Assembly (NCBI RefSeq): GCF_900496995.4
Contig: NC_044027.1
Location: 15,090,743 to 15,154,742 of the forward strand
Direction: 5' to 3'
DNA from: Aquila chrysaetos chrysaetos
Taxonomy: Eukaryota > Chordata > Aves > Accipitriformes > Accipitridae
DNA: 64,000 bases
This document shows positions 23,397 to 33,639 of the stretch, one piece after another. A program made the position numbers and the translations under genes. How positions within the stretch are numbered: the stretch's first letter is position 1; each line of letters opens with the position of its first letter. The notes under the pieces were generated by a model. The model was not told where the DNA came from, searched no databases, and saw only the letters and a program-made list of their open reading frames with translations.

Positions 23397-26300
23397 CTGC
23401 CGTGATCAACGACAAATTACGGATAATGCATTAATTAATTAGTTTAGAAACATGCCAGACTTGAAGGAAGGAGAGGAAGTAGTTCCGAACACGTTCCCCC
23501 TTTAGCTTTTACTGGAATTTGTGCCTTTCGTACCACCCTGCTGAAAGAGCTCATCCCTGCCATTAAAACCGTGTCTGCAAATTTCCAGGACCGATCATGA
23601 AAGTCTGTCCTGCTGCTCAACACCACTGAGGAACCACCCCCCTGCAGGGCCAGGGCTTTCCTTGCAGGGACCGGTGGCTACCTGGAGTGGTTCAAAAGAT
23701 GTTGCTGTTCACGTAAGGCTGCAAAGGGTAGGTGCTCAGGAAGGCTCCGGTGTTGGAGAAAATGCAGGAATCTTCTTGCAGCTCCTTGGCTGTCTGAGCG
23801 TGGCTGAACACAAGGACTCGCTCCAGCGCCGCGTTCAGCATCTCAACCCTTGTGCCGGCGAGAGCAGGGCTGAGTTTCTTTCTCTCAATAGCACAAAATC
23901 TCCCGTGTCGGCAGAAGAAGGGGCAAGCTCAGAGCTGGCCCTGGGGGTGAGCTGACAGAAGACCTAAGCGGTGGAAGTAAGTTCAAGGACTCAACGGGTC
24001 CATAAAGCTTCCCATTGCCCCGTTCTGTTCTTTCTTTTCAGTCTCTACCTGCAAACATTCATTTTCTCGCTGGATAAGTCACTGTCCCTCCCCGCTGTCA
24101 GCCTGGCGCTGGAGGCGTAACCCATCCTTCTCCAGCCCTAGGAAGGACCCAGTTCAAAGGCTGCACACCAGGCTCCGGGCTGGGGATGGTATTACAGTAA
24201 TCAGAGAAACCGAGGTCAGCCAGCTTGTAAAACTGCCTGAGCCGGTCGTCTGTGTGCTGCGCTTGCGAGACTGACAGAAAGGTCAGTCTTTCTAGCAAGA
24301 AAGTAAGTGAAAATGGTCACCTTATAATGCTGATGCACAACTTGGATTGTTTTTTATTAACTTCCAATTTAATTTTTAAGATGAGATTTGCCAATAGAAG
24401 CAAACTACCGTAAACGTCTCGGAAAAAGCATTAGATATTCGCAGAGTAGAAGCACTAAGGCGGCATAACCATAGACTACGTGCTCAGCACGTGCCAGGTA
24501 TTTTAAGGACATTCTTTTAAAAACCACGCTGCTAGAGGTGGCTCTAATGTCCCTTCTTCCTCTTGCTTACGAATCCGCCCTCCCCGCCGCCCAAGTGGCA
24601 GAAGGGGCTGTGCGGCAGCAGCACCAGCTCGCTCCCAGCAGCTCCCAGCGTGGCATTTGCGCTTGACCCTGCCGTGGGGCTGGGATGCTGAGCTGGGCAC
24701 CAGCCCCCCGAGCCCTGCGGCTCCCTGCTGCGAGCTGTACCACGGGACACGGGTTATCTTGGGAGGGAGACAGAGGGGACGCGCTCGGGCTCATCAGGGT
24801 AACTGTCCAAGCCTTTAATAAGTTCGGTGCTGCGGCTTAAAATAGCCCCTTGACTGAAGCGGGGGCTGCGGCCGGGCGCAGGCAGGCGGGGGGGGGGGGG
24901 TACACGTCGGGCCCGGCCGGCTCTGACGCAGCTTTGGGATGAGCTGCTCCTCTCTGCTGGACAGGACTAATGTGACCATCTCACAAGGCTGTTCTGATTG
25001 TTAATTAGTTAATGACCGTGAACTGCTTCCATGTTTGTAACCACTGGATCATTCAGCAGTTAGCTGTAAATGTCTGGCTGTAGCTAGAAGGTGCCGGAGG
25101 GGATTTAAAGATCTCATTTATGTTTTTTCACGCGAGCGGGGGTCCTAGCAAAAAAAAAAAAAAAACAAACCAAAAAAAACACTCCCCTGTGCCACGGCAG
25201 GCGTTGGGCAAAGGGCCGCACCACGTAGGAGCCGGCTGGTTTGCGGGTCGGACGGCCTGGCAGGGACCCAGAAGGGTAAGGGCAAGGCAGGACACGGGCT
25301 GCTCCGGGGGATGCAGGGATGCTCCGGGGGATGCAGGGATGCTCCGAGCGGCAGGCCCGGGGGTTAGCAGCAGCCGGGGGTTATGCAAGCGTGAACATCT
25401 CCCCGCGCAGATTTATGGGCTGCTGTCAGCTATGGCACCGCGGCTGCAGCAATCCTCTCCTCCTGAGCTCGTAGCCAGCAGGCAGAGGGAGTCCTTTCCC
25501 TGGAAGAAAATTTTTAGCGAAGGAAGCCAAAAGGAGATCCCTGAGCAGTCCTGCCAGGACCCCCATCCACTGGAGAGATGTTTATACGTTCTGCCTTCTA
25601 AACCGGAGTCATCCTGGCTCACCGTCCCCCCCGGCTCTTCAGGGAGAGCTGAGAAGGGAAAGGCTCTGGGGATGTTGGATGAACTCAGCCCTCGGCGGGC
25701 GGATGAGCGGAGGTCGTGCTCTGCAGCCCCCCACCTCCTCCCCGCCGCACAGCCCCGCTCTGAAACACCATCCCGGGGCTCTTTCTCTGCCTTTCAGCAG
25801 ATGGTTTAGGATTACTTTCCATTCAGATAGTGGCCGGTACTCAGCTTGGCTGTCACCCGGGGATGAGATGTGACAATTTTCTAGAGGTTTACCCTGTGAC
25901 AGGCAGGGTGCTAAGGTGCAGCCGCAGCATCTCTGTGGGTACAGAGGTGCCAAACTGGGACCTGGGATGCTACAAGAGGCTGATAACCCTCCTGGGCTGC
26001 TCCAGCCTACTCCAGTCAGAGGCTGGTGGGCGAAATGGCAGGAGAATCGGGTAGAGGATGCTCAGAAACCGCAGGTCAGCTAAGATCTGCTTGTCCCCAT
26101 CTTCATTCCCAGTAGACATATCTGACCCCAGACCAGTACAGAACTGCAGGAGCTTCTCAGGATTTGCCCAGGATTTAAATGAGAGCAAAAAGGTGGAGCT
26201 GTGTCAGGGCCCGGGCAGGTAGCTGAAGGCAGGATGCTGCCTGCGGAGGCTGAGAAACCCCACTGCAAAGCCAAGCGTGTTCGTGAGCAGCGTGGCTGCG

Positions 26301-29300
26301 CTCAGGGTGCCTCAGAAGGGCACCCTGCTTAAGAAAAGGCGTGGGCAGGAACGGGGAAGAAGAAACTGGCCTGTGTTTCTTCGTGGAGCACGCTGTGCCT
26401 AATTCTAGCGAGTGTGGTTAACCCTGGGGTTTCAAAACTATCACGCTTTATCTGTGCAGCTTAGTAACAAGAAGAAAAACGAGGCCTTATGATGATCCCA
26501 TGACTGGAGCAAAAGCAGAGGCTGCACGATGGTTGCTGCTGCTGGTGGTTGCCCCTCGCCTGCTGCTACAGCGAAGCCTGCGTGCCAGCCGGGTTGGTAG
26601 CCTTTGCCTGCAGAGTGTGTCCGTGTTAAATAATATGCCAACAACTGGCCTTCTGGATGATTTTGGAAAGAACACTGTGGAATGATCTTTGTCTGCATCA
26701 GCATCTTTCTGTGGTGGTGCCGAGCCAAGGAAAGACCAGAAAGTGCCCAGTAAACATTTTGCTGACAATAGCAGGGAAGAGGCATGAAAAGAAACCAACC
26801 TATCTGGTTTCAGGGATTCACTATAGCTGATCAGCTCCAAAATCAGTAGATTCTGGCTTGTAATACTGACAAGCTTGTTCCTGCTACTTCTGAAACCTTC
26901 AGAGTCAGTACGGGCATTGCCAGAGACTGGAGCTGCCAGCAAACCTCTCCTAGCAAATGTCTTCTTGCTACCAGGAGAAGGAACTTTGAGCTATTTCTTG
27001 TGGCACAACTGTACCCCTGCTGCTGACAACCGAGCAGCTTTATGTAGGTTTTAGCCTCCTAGTCCTCGTTCAGATACGTTTCTTCCTATTCTGTCGCACA
27101 AAACGAAGCCCCCAGCTTATCCCGAGCCCTCCAGATGGCTGCCCCACAGCACAAACCGAAGCAATCACTGCAGTGGCCTGTGCCGTGACAGCAAATCCAA
27201 GCACAGCAGCCTCCAGCCCTGTGCATCCAGCAGTGACACGAGTATATTCAGTTAACCTTTTCAGACAGGCATCAGGCGCTATTGCATCTCAGCCCCAATT
27301 CCTTAAAGCCAGCTCCTAATTAGTCACAGGCCAGATGGACTTGCATAACCTCGTGCTTTCCACCACCCTTCCTCTCTACCAGCTCCCTGAAGAAGAGAAG
27401 CCCCGCTCGGACACAGACTGTGCTCGGTGCAGGTACCAGCGCAACGTGTGGGCGCAGCGAAAAGCCGTCTCGGGTATTTCACATCCCTGCTCCTACCTGC
27501 CTCCCTCCCTCCACCTCTGCGCCTGCGCTGGTGACTAGCTGAAAGAAAGAAAACCCGATAGTCAGAGCTGCTTAATTTTAAATTGTCCTTTGCGGTGTCT
27601 CTCTCACCTACTCCGGTACGTCAAGCAATTCAAGCCAGGGTTATAGCGAAGAACAGGAAGGAAATTTAAGATGTTGGTCCCCAGCTGTCGGAGCCACGCT
27701 GCTGTGGTCCTTCTTCCCCCCACCCTCCAGCTGCATGTTCCTGCCTCGTCTCTTGACCCGGCAGTGATGCTTGATGCATGCTGGTTCAGGGGGTAAAACT
27801 AGCAGAAAACCGGCATTAAGAAGAAGGGACAAATTTCTGCTGGTTTAGCTGAGCAGGCTCAAATCAGACTGGACAAACTATTTAACTGCGCTAAGGTGCG
27901 TCCTTAGAGCACAGGTAAGGGCCAGGGGCCATGCAAGGGCAGTGAAGCCTTTTCCTCTAAACCCCTGGAAGGATAAATTCCCACAGCGAAGAGACCCTCC
28001 CTTTGCTTCCCATGGAAAGGATAACCTTTTTTTTTCTTCGGTGAATCTGTTTTTGATTGTGTTTTCCCTCCCGAGGACTGGGGGTTTATTTTCTTGACAA
28101 GTTGATTTCTCGAATTCATTGTGTGCTGCAGGGCACAGAAGATTTAATCTCACAAGAGAGATGCCCGGTAACGTAAAGCAATGATGTAATGCCACCCAGC
28201 TCCCCCATCGGGTCCTCCAGGGGAGAAATATCTACCTGAAACTTCTCCAGCTTCTTGACTGATCATATTCAAACTCCGATTTATTTATCTCTCTGTTTTG
28301 CATATCTCCATCTGCACCGCTTCTCGCACATCTCCATGGAGATGAAGAAACAAGGCTGGATAATGCCATTCTGGCGTTGCCCAGCCGCTGACACGGGTCC
28401 CACCAGATGCTGCACAACCGGGCGCAGAAACCAGCACCCACCCCAGGAGATCCCAGCGGGGACCTGGTCCAGCTGCTCCTGCACAGGTCAGAGCTCTGCG
28501 GCCTGATCCTGATGCCTCCCGCTGCACAGCAGCATCCTTCCCTAAGGGTACAGGGTAAAACCCTGCTCGGGGGGAAGCAGTAATACCAGCCAAACGGGAG
28601 TTTGCCCCAGTTCTGCACGGAGTGGGGGGGTCAGAGAGCACGTCCACATCCTCATGCTGGGAGCTTTCATGTTCCCAGCAGCATCTGCTGACTTACATGT
28701 AAAATAATGCCAGCATTTACGTGTTATCTGAGCTTTAATTATTTTCCCTTACATTTAAAAACGCTGCATTTAGCCCCAGAATTGTCAGTGCCACTTTAAA
28801 CGCGTGTGTCTAAATTATCCCCTCTGTAGCTAACATCCCTATAGGAGCGTTATGCACAGCTCCATCTGCTCCAGTATTTCTCAGCTGTTTCTGTCCTCAA
28901 CGTAATGGCCAGCTTATACACAGCTAACAACTCCGGAGCATGAAAGTGAAAAATTAATCCAAAGCCTGCTGGAAGTATTGATGCTCCAGTTGACCAACTG
29001 ATTTTTGATTATTTGGAGTTTTCTGTCTGCCTGTCACCACAGCGATTAAAAATATGTATGTTGCAGCAGTCTCTCTTCATCATGGAAAGTTGGGACAAAG
29101 ACTCTGTTGGCATAAATCAATGCAGCTCCGTGGAGGTCAGTGGGATTACATCAAGTTACACCGGCTAAAGGCTTGGCCCACCCTTTCAGATAGGTCTGTG
29201 TCCTGTCTCTCTCTATATAAAGGTCTTCCAAAAGCATGTTTCAATGGCACTGAAAGAGGCCTTTCCTCCCAAACACCTTTATTTATAGCTTTCAGATGGT

Positions 29301-31763
29301 GACAGGTCTATAGAGAGAGAGAGTGGAGGAGCAGACCAATTCCTACTTATGTTTGGGTAACTCTTTTTTTTTGTATCAGTTAAATGTCAATGAACCTCCT
29401 AGGGAAAAATCTCTGTTTCTGTGATTTTCTGGCTAATAGCTCTCCTACATAGCTGCGGTGTTTAATTCTGACTACCTGTTTACAGCAGTTAGCTTGTAGA
29501 TACAACTTTTTTTTGTCTCAAAGCACTCCAGCAAGGGAAGACCAAATCCTCATTTTAAGCACAGGGAAATTCAGGTGCAGAGAAATAAAAGGACACGTTG
29601 AGGTTTGCAGCCCACAGCAGGACTGACAGAACAGCTCTCTGCCCAGTCCTCTTTATTTCAGTGGATGTGAGCTGTATTTATATACAGTGGACTTTTCTGT
29701 TTTCCTTTTGCAGCTGGCCGCTAAAGACAGGATTTCTAAATGAGCCCGAGAATTACACATGCAAATCCCAAAGGCCTAGAATTGGGAACATCTGAGCAAC
29801 AATTTGTCCTTGCTAAAGACGGCGTTGGAGCCAAAAGGCTACAGATTTCAGGCCTGTTGTAAGTACTTTTAAAATCAAGATAGGCTGGTCTGCTCCTTTG
29901 CTGAGCCTCCCTGCTGCTGTTTGCCAGGTGCTAGTTCGCTCCTCAAGGCACTTTCTGCTTGAGCAGAGAGGGGACGTGGGGACAGAAGGGGGGGACAGTC
30001 TGTCACTTACGGCTGCTCCTCGGCATGCCCTTCCCTCTGATCCACATCTTACAACGCGTGTTCGCGCTGCGTCTGGGATGCTGAACCCGTGTCCTCATCT
30101 GGGCTTACGGGCAGAAGGGAGGAAAGAAGGGCCAGGGTGTGCGTGCAGATGTTCAGGCTGTCGGGAAGGCGCTGCGTTAACTCAGAGTTTGTCCTGCTCT
30201 CCAGCCCTACTCCGTGTCCCTATCCTCCCTCAGCCCTCCTCATTCACCGTTTTTAAGCCCCCCCAGACTGACCCTCGAGGGGCTGAGCCGGCATCCCCCT
30301 GACACAGGGCACTTGGGACGAGCGGACGGGAGCGTTCCTTACACCTGACCTTCCCGTCTTTTCTCTCCCTTGCCCCCAGAGACCGGGCAGCATCCCTGCC
30401 TCCAGCTACCAACCCATCTGCCAGCACCGGGCTCTGCGGTCAGGTTTTGTCCCCGTGGCTGGACAGACAGATTTCTGCCGGGCCGGGAGGCTGCACCTGG
30501 TGCTGCCCAGCACCGTGAGTTGCAGAATTGCTGTTCTGTGCAGGCATTTGGAGATCGGGTGCCGTTGCTGATTTAACTACGGGCCAGAGCCTGCGACGAG
30601 GTTTGGTGAACAAACTGGGGGGGGACCGGGGAGAGATGACTTTACTCGGTAGGGAGACGACATTTTAATTTGACTCATTCCTGTCTCACTATGACTGTTT
30701 GACCAGCAACACGGGGGTTTTGGTGTGCCAACAGCCCCTAGATTCCCCCTACCTTACCTAGATACCTGTATATTCCCACCCCCACATTACCCGAAAGGAG
30801 GGTAATGTGAAATTTTCACCCTGCTCCCAGTGATGCAAAGGGTTTCGTTATCAGTGGGTTAAATCCATCTTGGTCTTTCCCTGTGGGCTGCCTGCTACCG
30901 TGGGCAAAGCAAGCAGGATTCCTCCTGTGACATTAAATGTGCTCCCAAAGCTGGTGGGCTACCGAGCTCACAGCCATGGCCCACTGCAGCAGCCGTACGG
31001 CACGCCGGGGACGGCACCGTGCCACAAGTGTCAGCTCTCGGGTTTCCCTGGGGCTTGTCAATGCAGAGTTTTACCCCGTAAGGGATGGGGAGGGATGCTG
31101 AAGCGAGGAGCTGGCGCTCAGGGGAAGCCCTCGTGTAAAACACGTATCAAAACAGGGGTGCCTGCCGTGGCAGGGCTGACTTGGGATTTCAGGATCCCCG
31201 GTGCTGCCCAAAAGCTGTTGTGAAATACAGCATTGCTTTTGGGTTCCTAACAGAACCAGTGGGTTTTGGTTAGGGCTTGGGCACATTCCCTCTAGAAGAG
31301 AAGAACACCCACAAGCTCTCCTGTATTTTAAACTTACGAGAAAGTCCTCAGTTAAGTTTCAGAAGAGCTGGGTTTTAAAAATCAAACCACCTGAATTATC
31401 GTTTTTGGCTTAATCCAGTATTTCCCAGCCAGGCCGTGGTCCTCCCGCTCGCTCTTCCCGCTAGGCAAACGCACCCGCACGCGCTGCTGGAAATACTTAC
31501 ATTCCCTGTTCCCCGTAGTGATTGTAAAATTCCATGTGGCTGCAAGCCTGGATCCAGCCCACGATCCAGGTCTCCTTCTTGGGAATAGGGGGCACCAACA
31601 CTTGCGCAGAGGCTCGGAAGTGAGGGGTCCGGTAGCGCAGGACCACGCTGGAGGACTCGTCGATGCTGGTGGGAATGGGATCGATGGAGGCTTTGACTTC
31701 AATCACTGAAATACTTTCCCGGAAAACTTTGGATTTGCAGCTAATACTCTGAATACAGCCCAT
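22868..31763 (-). CDS. FAM78A: FAM78A, complete from the MGCIQS start (2 coding exons)
   Basis: FAM78A is a conserved vertebrate protein of unknown biochemical function with one close paralogue, FAM78B. The CDS joins complement(31501-31763) and complement(22868-23396), giving 263 aa. Landmarks match the family: VLRYRTPHFRASAQV (41-55), VGWIQACSHMEFYN (68-81), SSWELPDLLDGK (89-100), YPWYGNTTETC, SMNDNFYPSVTWAVPVSESN, and the C-terminus NANDAQVLMWRP to IPPKHR. No signal peptide or membrane segment is seen. The ATG at 31763 has a strong context (GCC before it, G after it). The human protein is annotated about 20 aa longer, as I recall, through an upstream exon. Here the open frame reaches 16 more codons up to an acceptor at 31814-31815, with TAA just inside the intron. 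Identity is sure; the N-terminus is less so. Confidence 0.93.
24888..24900. repeat. G13 homopolymer
   Basis: Thirteen consecutive G on the plus strand, within a CpG-rich patch (24855-24930). Confidence 0.95.
25301..25346. repeat. Tandem repeat, 20-bp unit, 2.3 copies
   Basis: The unit gctccgggggatgcagggat occurs twice in perfect tandem and is followed by a third partial copy (gctccg). Confidence 0.95.
29095..29170 (+). repeat. Probable ancient amniote interspersed repeat
   Basis: The text caatgcagctccgtggaggt, cagtgggattacatcaag, ttacaccggctaaaggcttg and gccc follows a degenerate repeat I remember as common in turtles and birds (ca-atggagttacacca-tttacaccagctgagga-tctggccc). I cannot name the family with certainty. 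Confidence 0.4.
29279..29298 (+). promoter_or_regulatory. MEF2 consensus plus E-box in FAM78A intron
   Basis: TTATTTATAG (29279-29288) is a perfect match to YTAWWWWTAR, and an E-box CAGATG follows at 29293-29298. A TATA-like CTATATAAAGG lies 60 bases upstream (29213-29223). This suggests an enhancer or cryptic promoter, but single MEF2 matches occur by chance several times in 64 kb. Confidence 0.3.
29540..29650 (-). repeat. MIR-like SINE remnant, reverse orientation
   Basis: The plus strand reads cctcattttaagcacaggga, aattcaggtgcagagaaat and ttgaggtttgcagcccacag, in the order of the reversed MIR core (cccattttacagatgagga, aactgaggcacagagagg, tgcccaaggtcacacag). Confidence 0.5.
31501..31763 (-). 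CDS. FAM78A: FAM78A first recognised coding exon
   Basis: The exon encodes residues 1-87 and two bases of Met88. The donor on the minus strand is GGAAT then GTAAGT (31500-31499 is GT). The exon itself extends upstream to about 31813, after a ttccccag acceptor, so the ATG is internal to the exon and preceded by 50 bases. Confidence 0.93.
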
Positions 31764-31813
31764 GGCATACCCCGAGTACAGTCCGACGCAGCTCCTAGGG
31801 TACTCCAGCAATC
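31764..31813 (-). other. FAM78A: FAM78A exon part upstream of the ATG
   Basis: This segment lies between the ttccccag acceptor and the MGCIQS start codon. It is open in the same frame for 16 codons (TTG CTG GAG ... GGG TAT GCC), without an ATG. It is 5'UTR if translation starts at MGCIQS, or coding if an upstream exon supplies an in-frame ATG. Confidence 0.65.
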
Positions 31814-32480
31814 CTGGGGAATATTAGGCATTGAAATTATCTGGTGCTAGATCAATTACAGATCTTCTTGGTTTGTAATCTCAAAACTGATATCCATAGG
31901 ATAGAAAATTCATCAGGTAAAGCCTTAATTTGAGTATCTGTCTTACAAGTACTGCTCCTATTTTTGAGGTTAGCTGCACTTCAGAAGCAAAAGGGCCTTT
32001 AAAATTTTTTTTCCCCTTTTAACGACCCATTAAATCTTTCGCTCAAACAGTCTTTGGGTTAAAAAAAAGGTCTCTCGAGTTCAATAAATAACGGTGGTGT
32101 TCTTAGCCGATATATTTAGTCCTTCCTTTCCTCAGATGCGGTCTGTCATTCGCCGTCAAACATAGGACTAGCCGGTATTTCCCTTTATTCTTTGGATGAA
32201 AAGCAGAATGTTGATAGACACATCTATATAAATAATGAAATAGTTTTTAGCCCCAGCTTGTCACAACCGGTGTGGATTTCCACTTCCTGACTTGCAGTTG
32301 TTCATAACTTCCTTTCGCACAAAATTACAATAATAACAGAAAGAAACGCCGGGTGGAAAATGCAAAAAGTAGCCAAATCTCCGATTTTGGAGGCTCGTCC
32401 GCCAGCGATGTCAGGGCTTTGGGGAGAGAGATTTTTTTTTTTTTTTTTTTTTTCCTCTCCTTAGAAATAGCCGAAACCAT
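31814..32480 (-). other. FAM78A upstream intron / 5' flank
   Basis: AT-rich sequence between the acceptor at 31814-31815 and the CpG island. Two ETS-type cores (cacttcctg at 32281-32289, acttcctt at 32307-32314) lie near 32.3 kb. A T22 run lies at 32432-32453. No coding exon was seen. Confidence 0.6.
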
Positions 32481-32545
32481 AAAGAATAAATCGAAGGTCC
32501 TGGTCACGCAGGCGGGCTCCGGGGGCTGCGCAGCGGGGCAGGAGA

Positions 32546-32584
32546 CAGCAGCAGCAGCAGCAGCAGCAGCAGCGGCGGCGGCGG
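32546..32584. repeat. (CAG)9(CGG)4 compound triplet repeat
   Basis: Nine perfect CAG units (32546-32572) run directly into four CGG units (32573-32584). On the FAM78A sense strand it reads (CCG)4(CTG)9. It lies in the CpG island. Confidence 0.97.
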
Positions 32585-32697
32585 CGCCGAGCCTCCCCCG
32601 CTCCCCGCCCGGGGCCGCGCCGCTCCGCGCCCGCTCAGCTCCGCGGAACCGCCGCCCGTGACATCCCGCCGCCACGCACCGGCCCCGCGGCTGCCCT

Positions 32698-32724
32698 TCC
32701 TCCTCCTCCTCCTCCTCCTCCTCC
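32698..32724. repeat. (TCC)9 triplet repeat
   Basis: Nine TCC units. The strand asymmetry (pyrimidine on plus, purine on minus) extends further on both sides. Confidence 0.95.
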
Positions 32725-32963
32725 TCTTCGGCGAGCGGCTCTCCGCAAGGGTGTCCGACCTTCCTCCTCCTCCCGCCGCTCCTGCTTTTACCTCAACCGG
32801 CGGGGTTCATGAGCGGCCGCCGGGGCTGCCCCGCACACGCGTGGGCCCCGCGGTCCTGCAGGGCCGGCACAGCATCCCGCGGCGGCGGCGGGGAGCAGCG
32901 CCCAGCCCCGGCCGCCGCGTACCGCGCCGGGCTCCCCTGCGCTGCGCGGGGGCGAGGTGCGGC

Positions 32964-33021
32964 GGGGGGGGGGGGAGAGAGAGAGAGAGAGAAGGCGGGG
33001 GGGGGGGGGGCTCCTTCTCTC

Positions 33022-33053
<32 letters not shown>
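32964..33053. repeat. G-run, (GA)n, G-run and T28 cluster
   Basis: A G run of about 12 is followed by nine GA units, then a G run of 14 (32997-33010) and, after 15 bases, 28 consecutive T (33026-33053). Such runs are prone to slippage and to assembly error. Confidence 0.93.
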
Positions 33054-33478
33054 CCTTCGCTTCTTTGCTAGATGCCCGGGGAGGTGAGAGGAGCAGGATC
33101 GGTGCCTCCGCCTCCTGCCTGCCGCAAGCTTCCTCTCTCGCAATACATTCATGCATACGGGGACGGCGCCGGCCCCCCCCCCCCCCCCCCTCCACCCCCC
33201 CCCGGGTTCAGCCTCGCCGGTGGAACGGAGGGGGGCGGGAGGGGAGGGGGGGGGTTGTTCCAGCTCCGGTCGTGGCCGCAGCAGCAGCAGCAAATGGGTC
33301 AAACTTTGCAGAAACTCGCTCGTAGCCTTTCCGTACCAACCCCCCCCCCCACCCCCCCCCCCCGGGCGTGCCCGCCCGCGACCGCCGGCTCCCCGGGCAG
33401 CGACCGCCGCATGAGAGCGGCTCCTCCGGGCCGGCCAGCCCGGCGGAGGGGTTAGCGGCAGGTCTCAGCAACCCCCCC

Positions 33479-33508
33479 CGTCCTCCCCGTCCTCCCCGTC
33501 CTCCCTCC
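33479..33508. repeat. Short tandem repeat, 9-bp unit
   Basis: The unit tcctccccg is repeated about three times within a C-rich patch at the outer edge of the CpG island. Confidence 0.85.
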
Positions 33509-33615
33509 TTCTTCGCCCGGTCCCATCCCTCCCCCTGGATTTCGCTTTTAAACTGCAGCTGTTGAAGCTAAACCTCCTTTGCAAAAAAACCCAGCATTTC
33601 CTCCCACATGGCCGT

Positions 33616-33634
33616 GAATTGTGGGTAATGTAGT
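33616..33634 (-). promoter_or_regulatory. ZNF143/Staf-like (ACTACA) motif upstream of FAM78A
   Basis: On the minus strand the sequence is ACTACATTACCCACAATTC, close to the remembered ACTACAATTCCCAGAATGC consensus. It points in the direction of FAM78A transcription at the outer edge of the CpG island. Confidence 0.5.
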
Positions 33635-33639
33635 TTTTT

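Larger units (their letters stand above)
23397..31500 (-). other. FAM78A intron between coding exons
   Basis: GT-AG intron of 8.1 kb. It contains a 13-base G run (24888-24900), a 20-bp tandem duplication (25301-25346), a block rich in developmental-type motifs at 28680-29330, a MIR-like remnant at 29540-29650 and an old interspersed repeat at about 29095-29170. No coding exon was recognised on either strand. Confidence 0.8.
32480..33580 (-). promoter_or_regulatory. FAM78A: CpG island, presumed FAM78A promoter and first exon
   Basis: About 1.1 kb of very GC- and CpG-rich sequence upstream of the FAM78A coding exons on the minus strand. It has (CAG)9(CGG)4 at 32546-32584, (TCC)9 at 32698-32724, G-runs and (GA)n at 32964-33010, T28 at 33026-33053, C18 at 33173-33190 and C-runs at 33340-33363. 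A candidate first-exon donor on the minus strand is GGTTGAG then GTAAAAG, with the last exon base at 32792. The start site itself cannot be placed. Confidence 0.7.

Noticed and set aside
25120-25809. 229-codon plus-strand open frame in the FAM78A intron
   Set aside because: It starts with an A-run lysine tract, contains a tandem duplication and has no domain or splice context.
31797-31811. Extending FAM78A to the in-frame TTG at 31811 as a start
   Set aside because: It is not an ATG, and it lies two bases after a good acceptor, so these codons are either 5'UTR or continue from an upstream exon.
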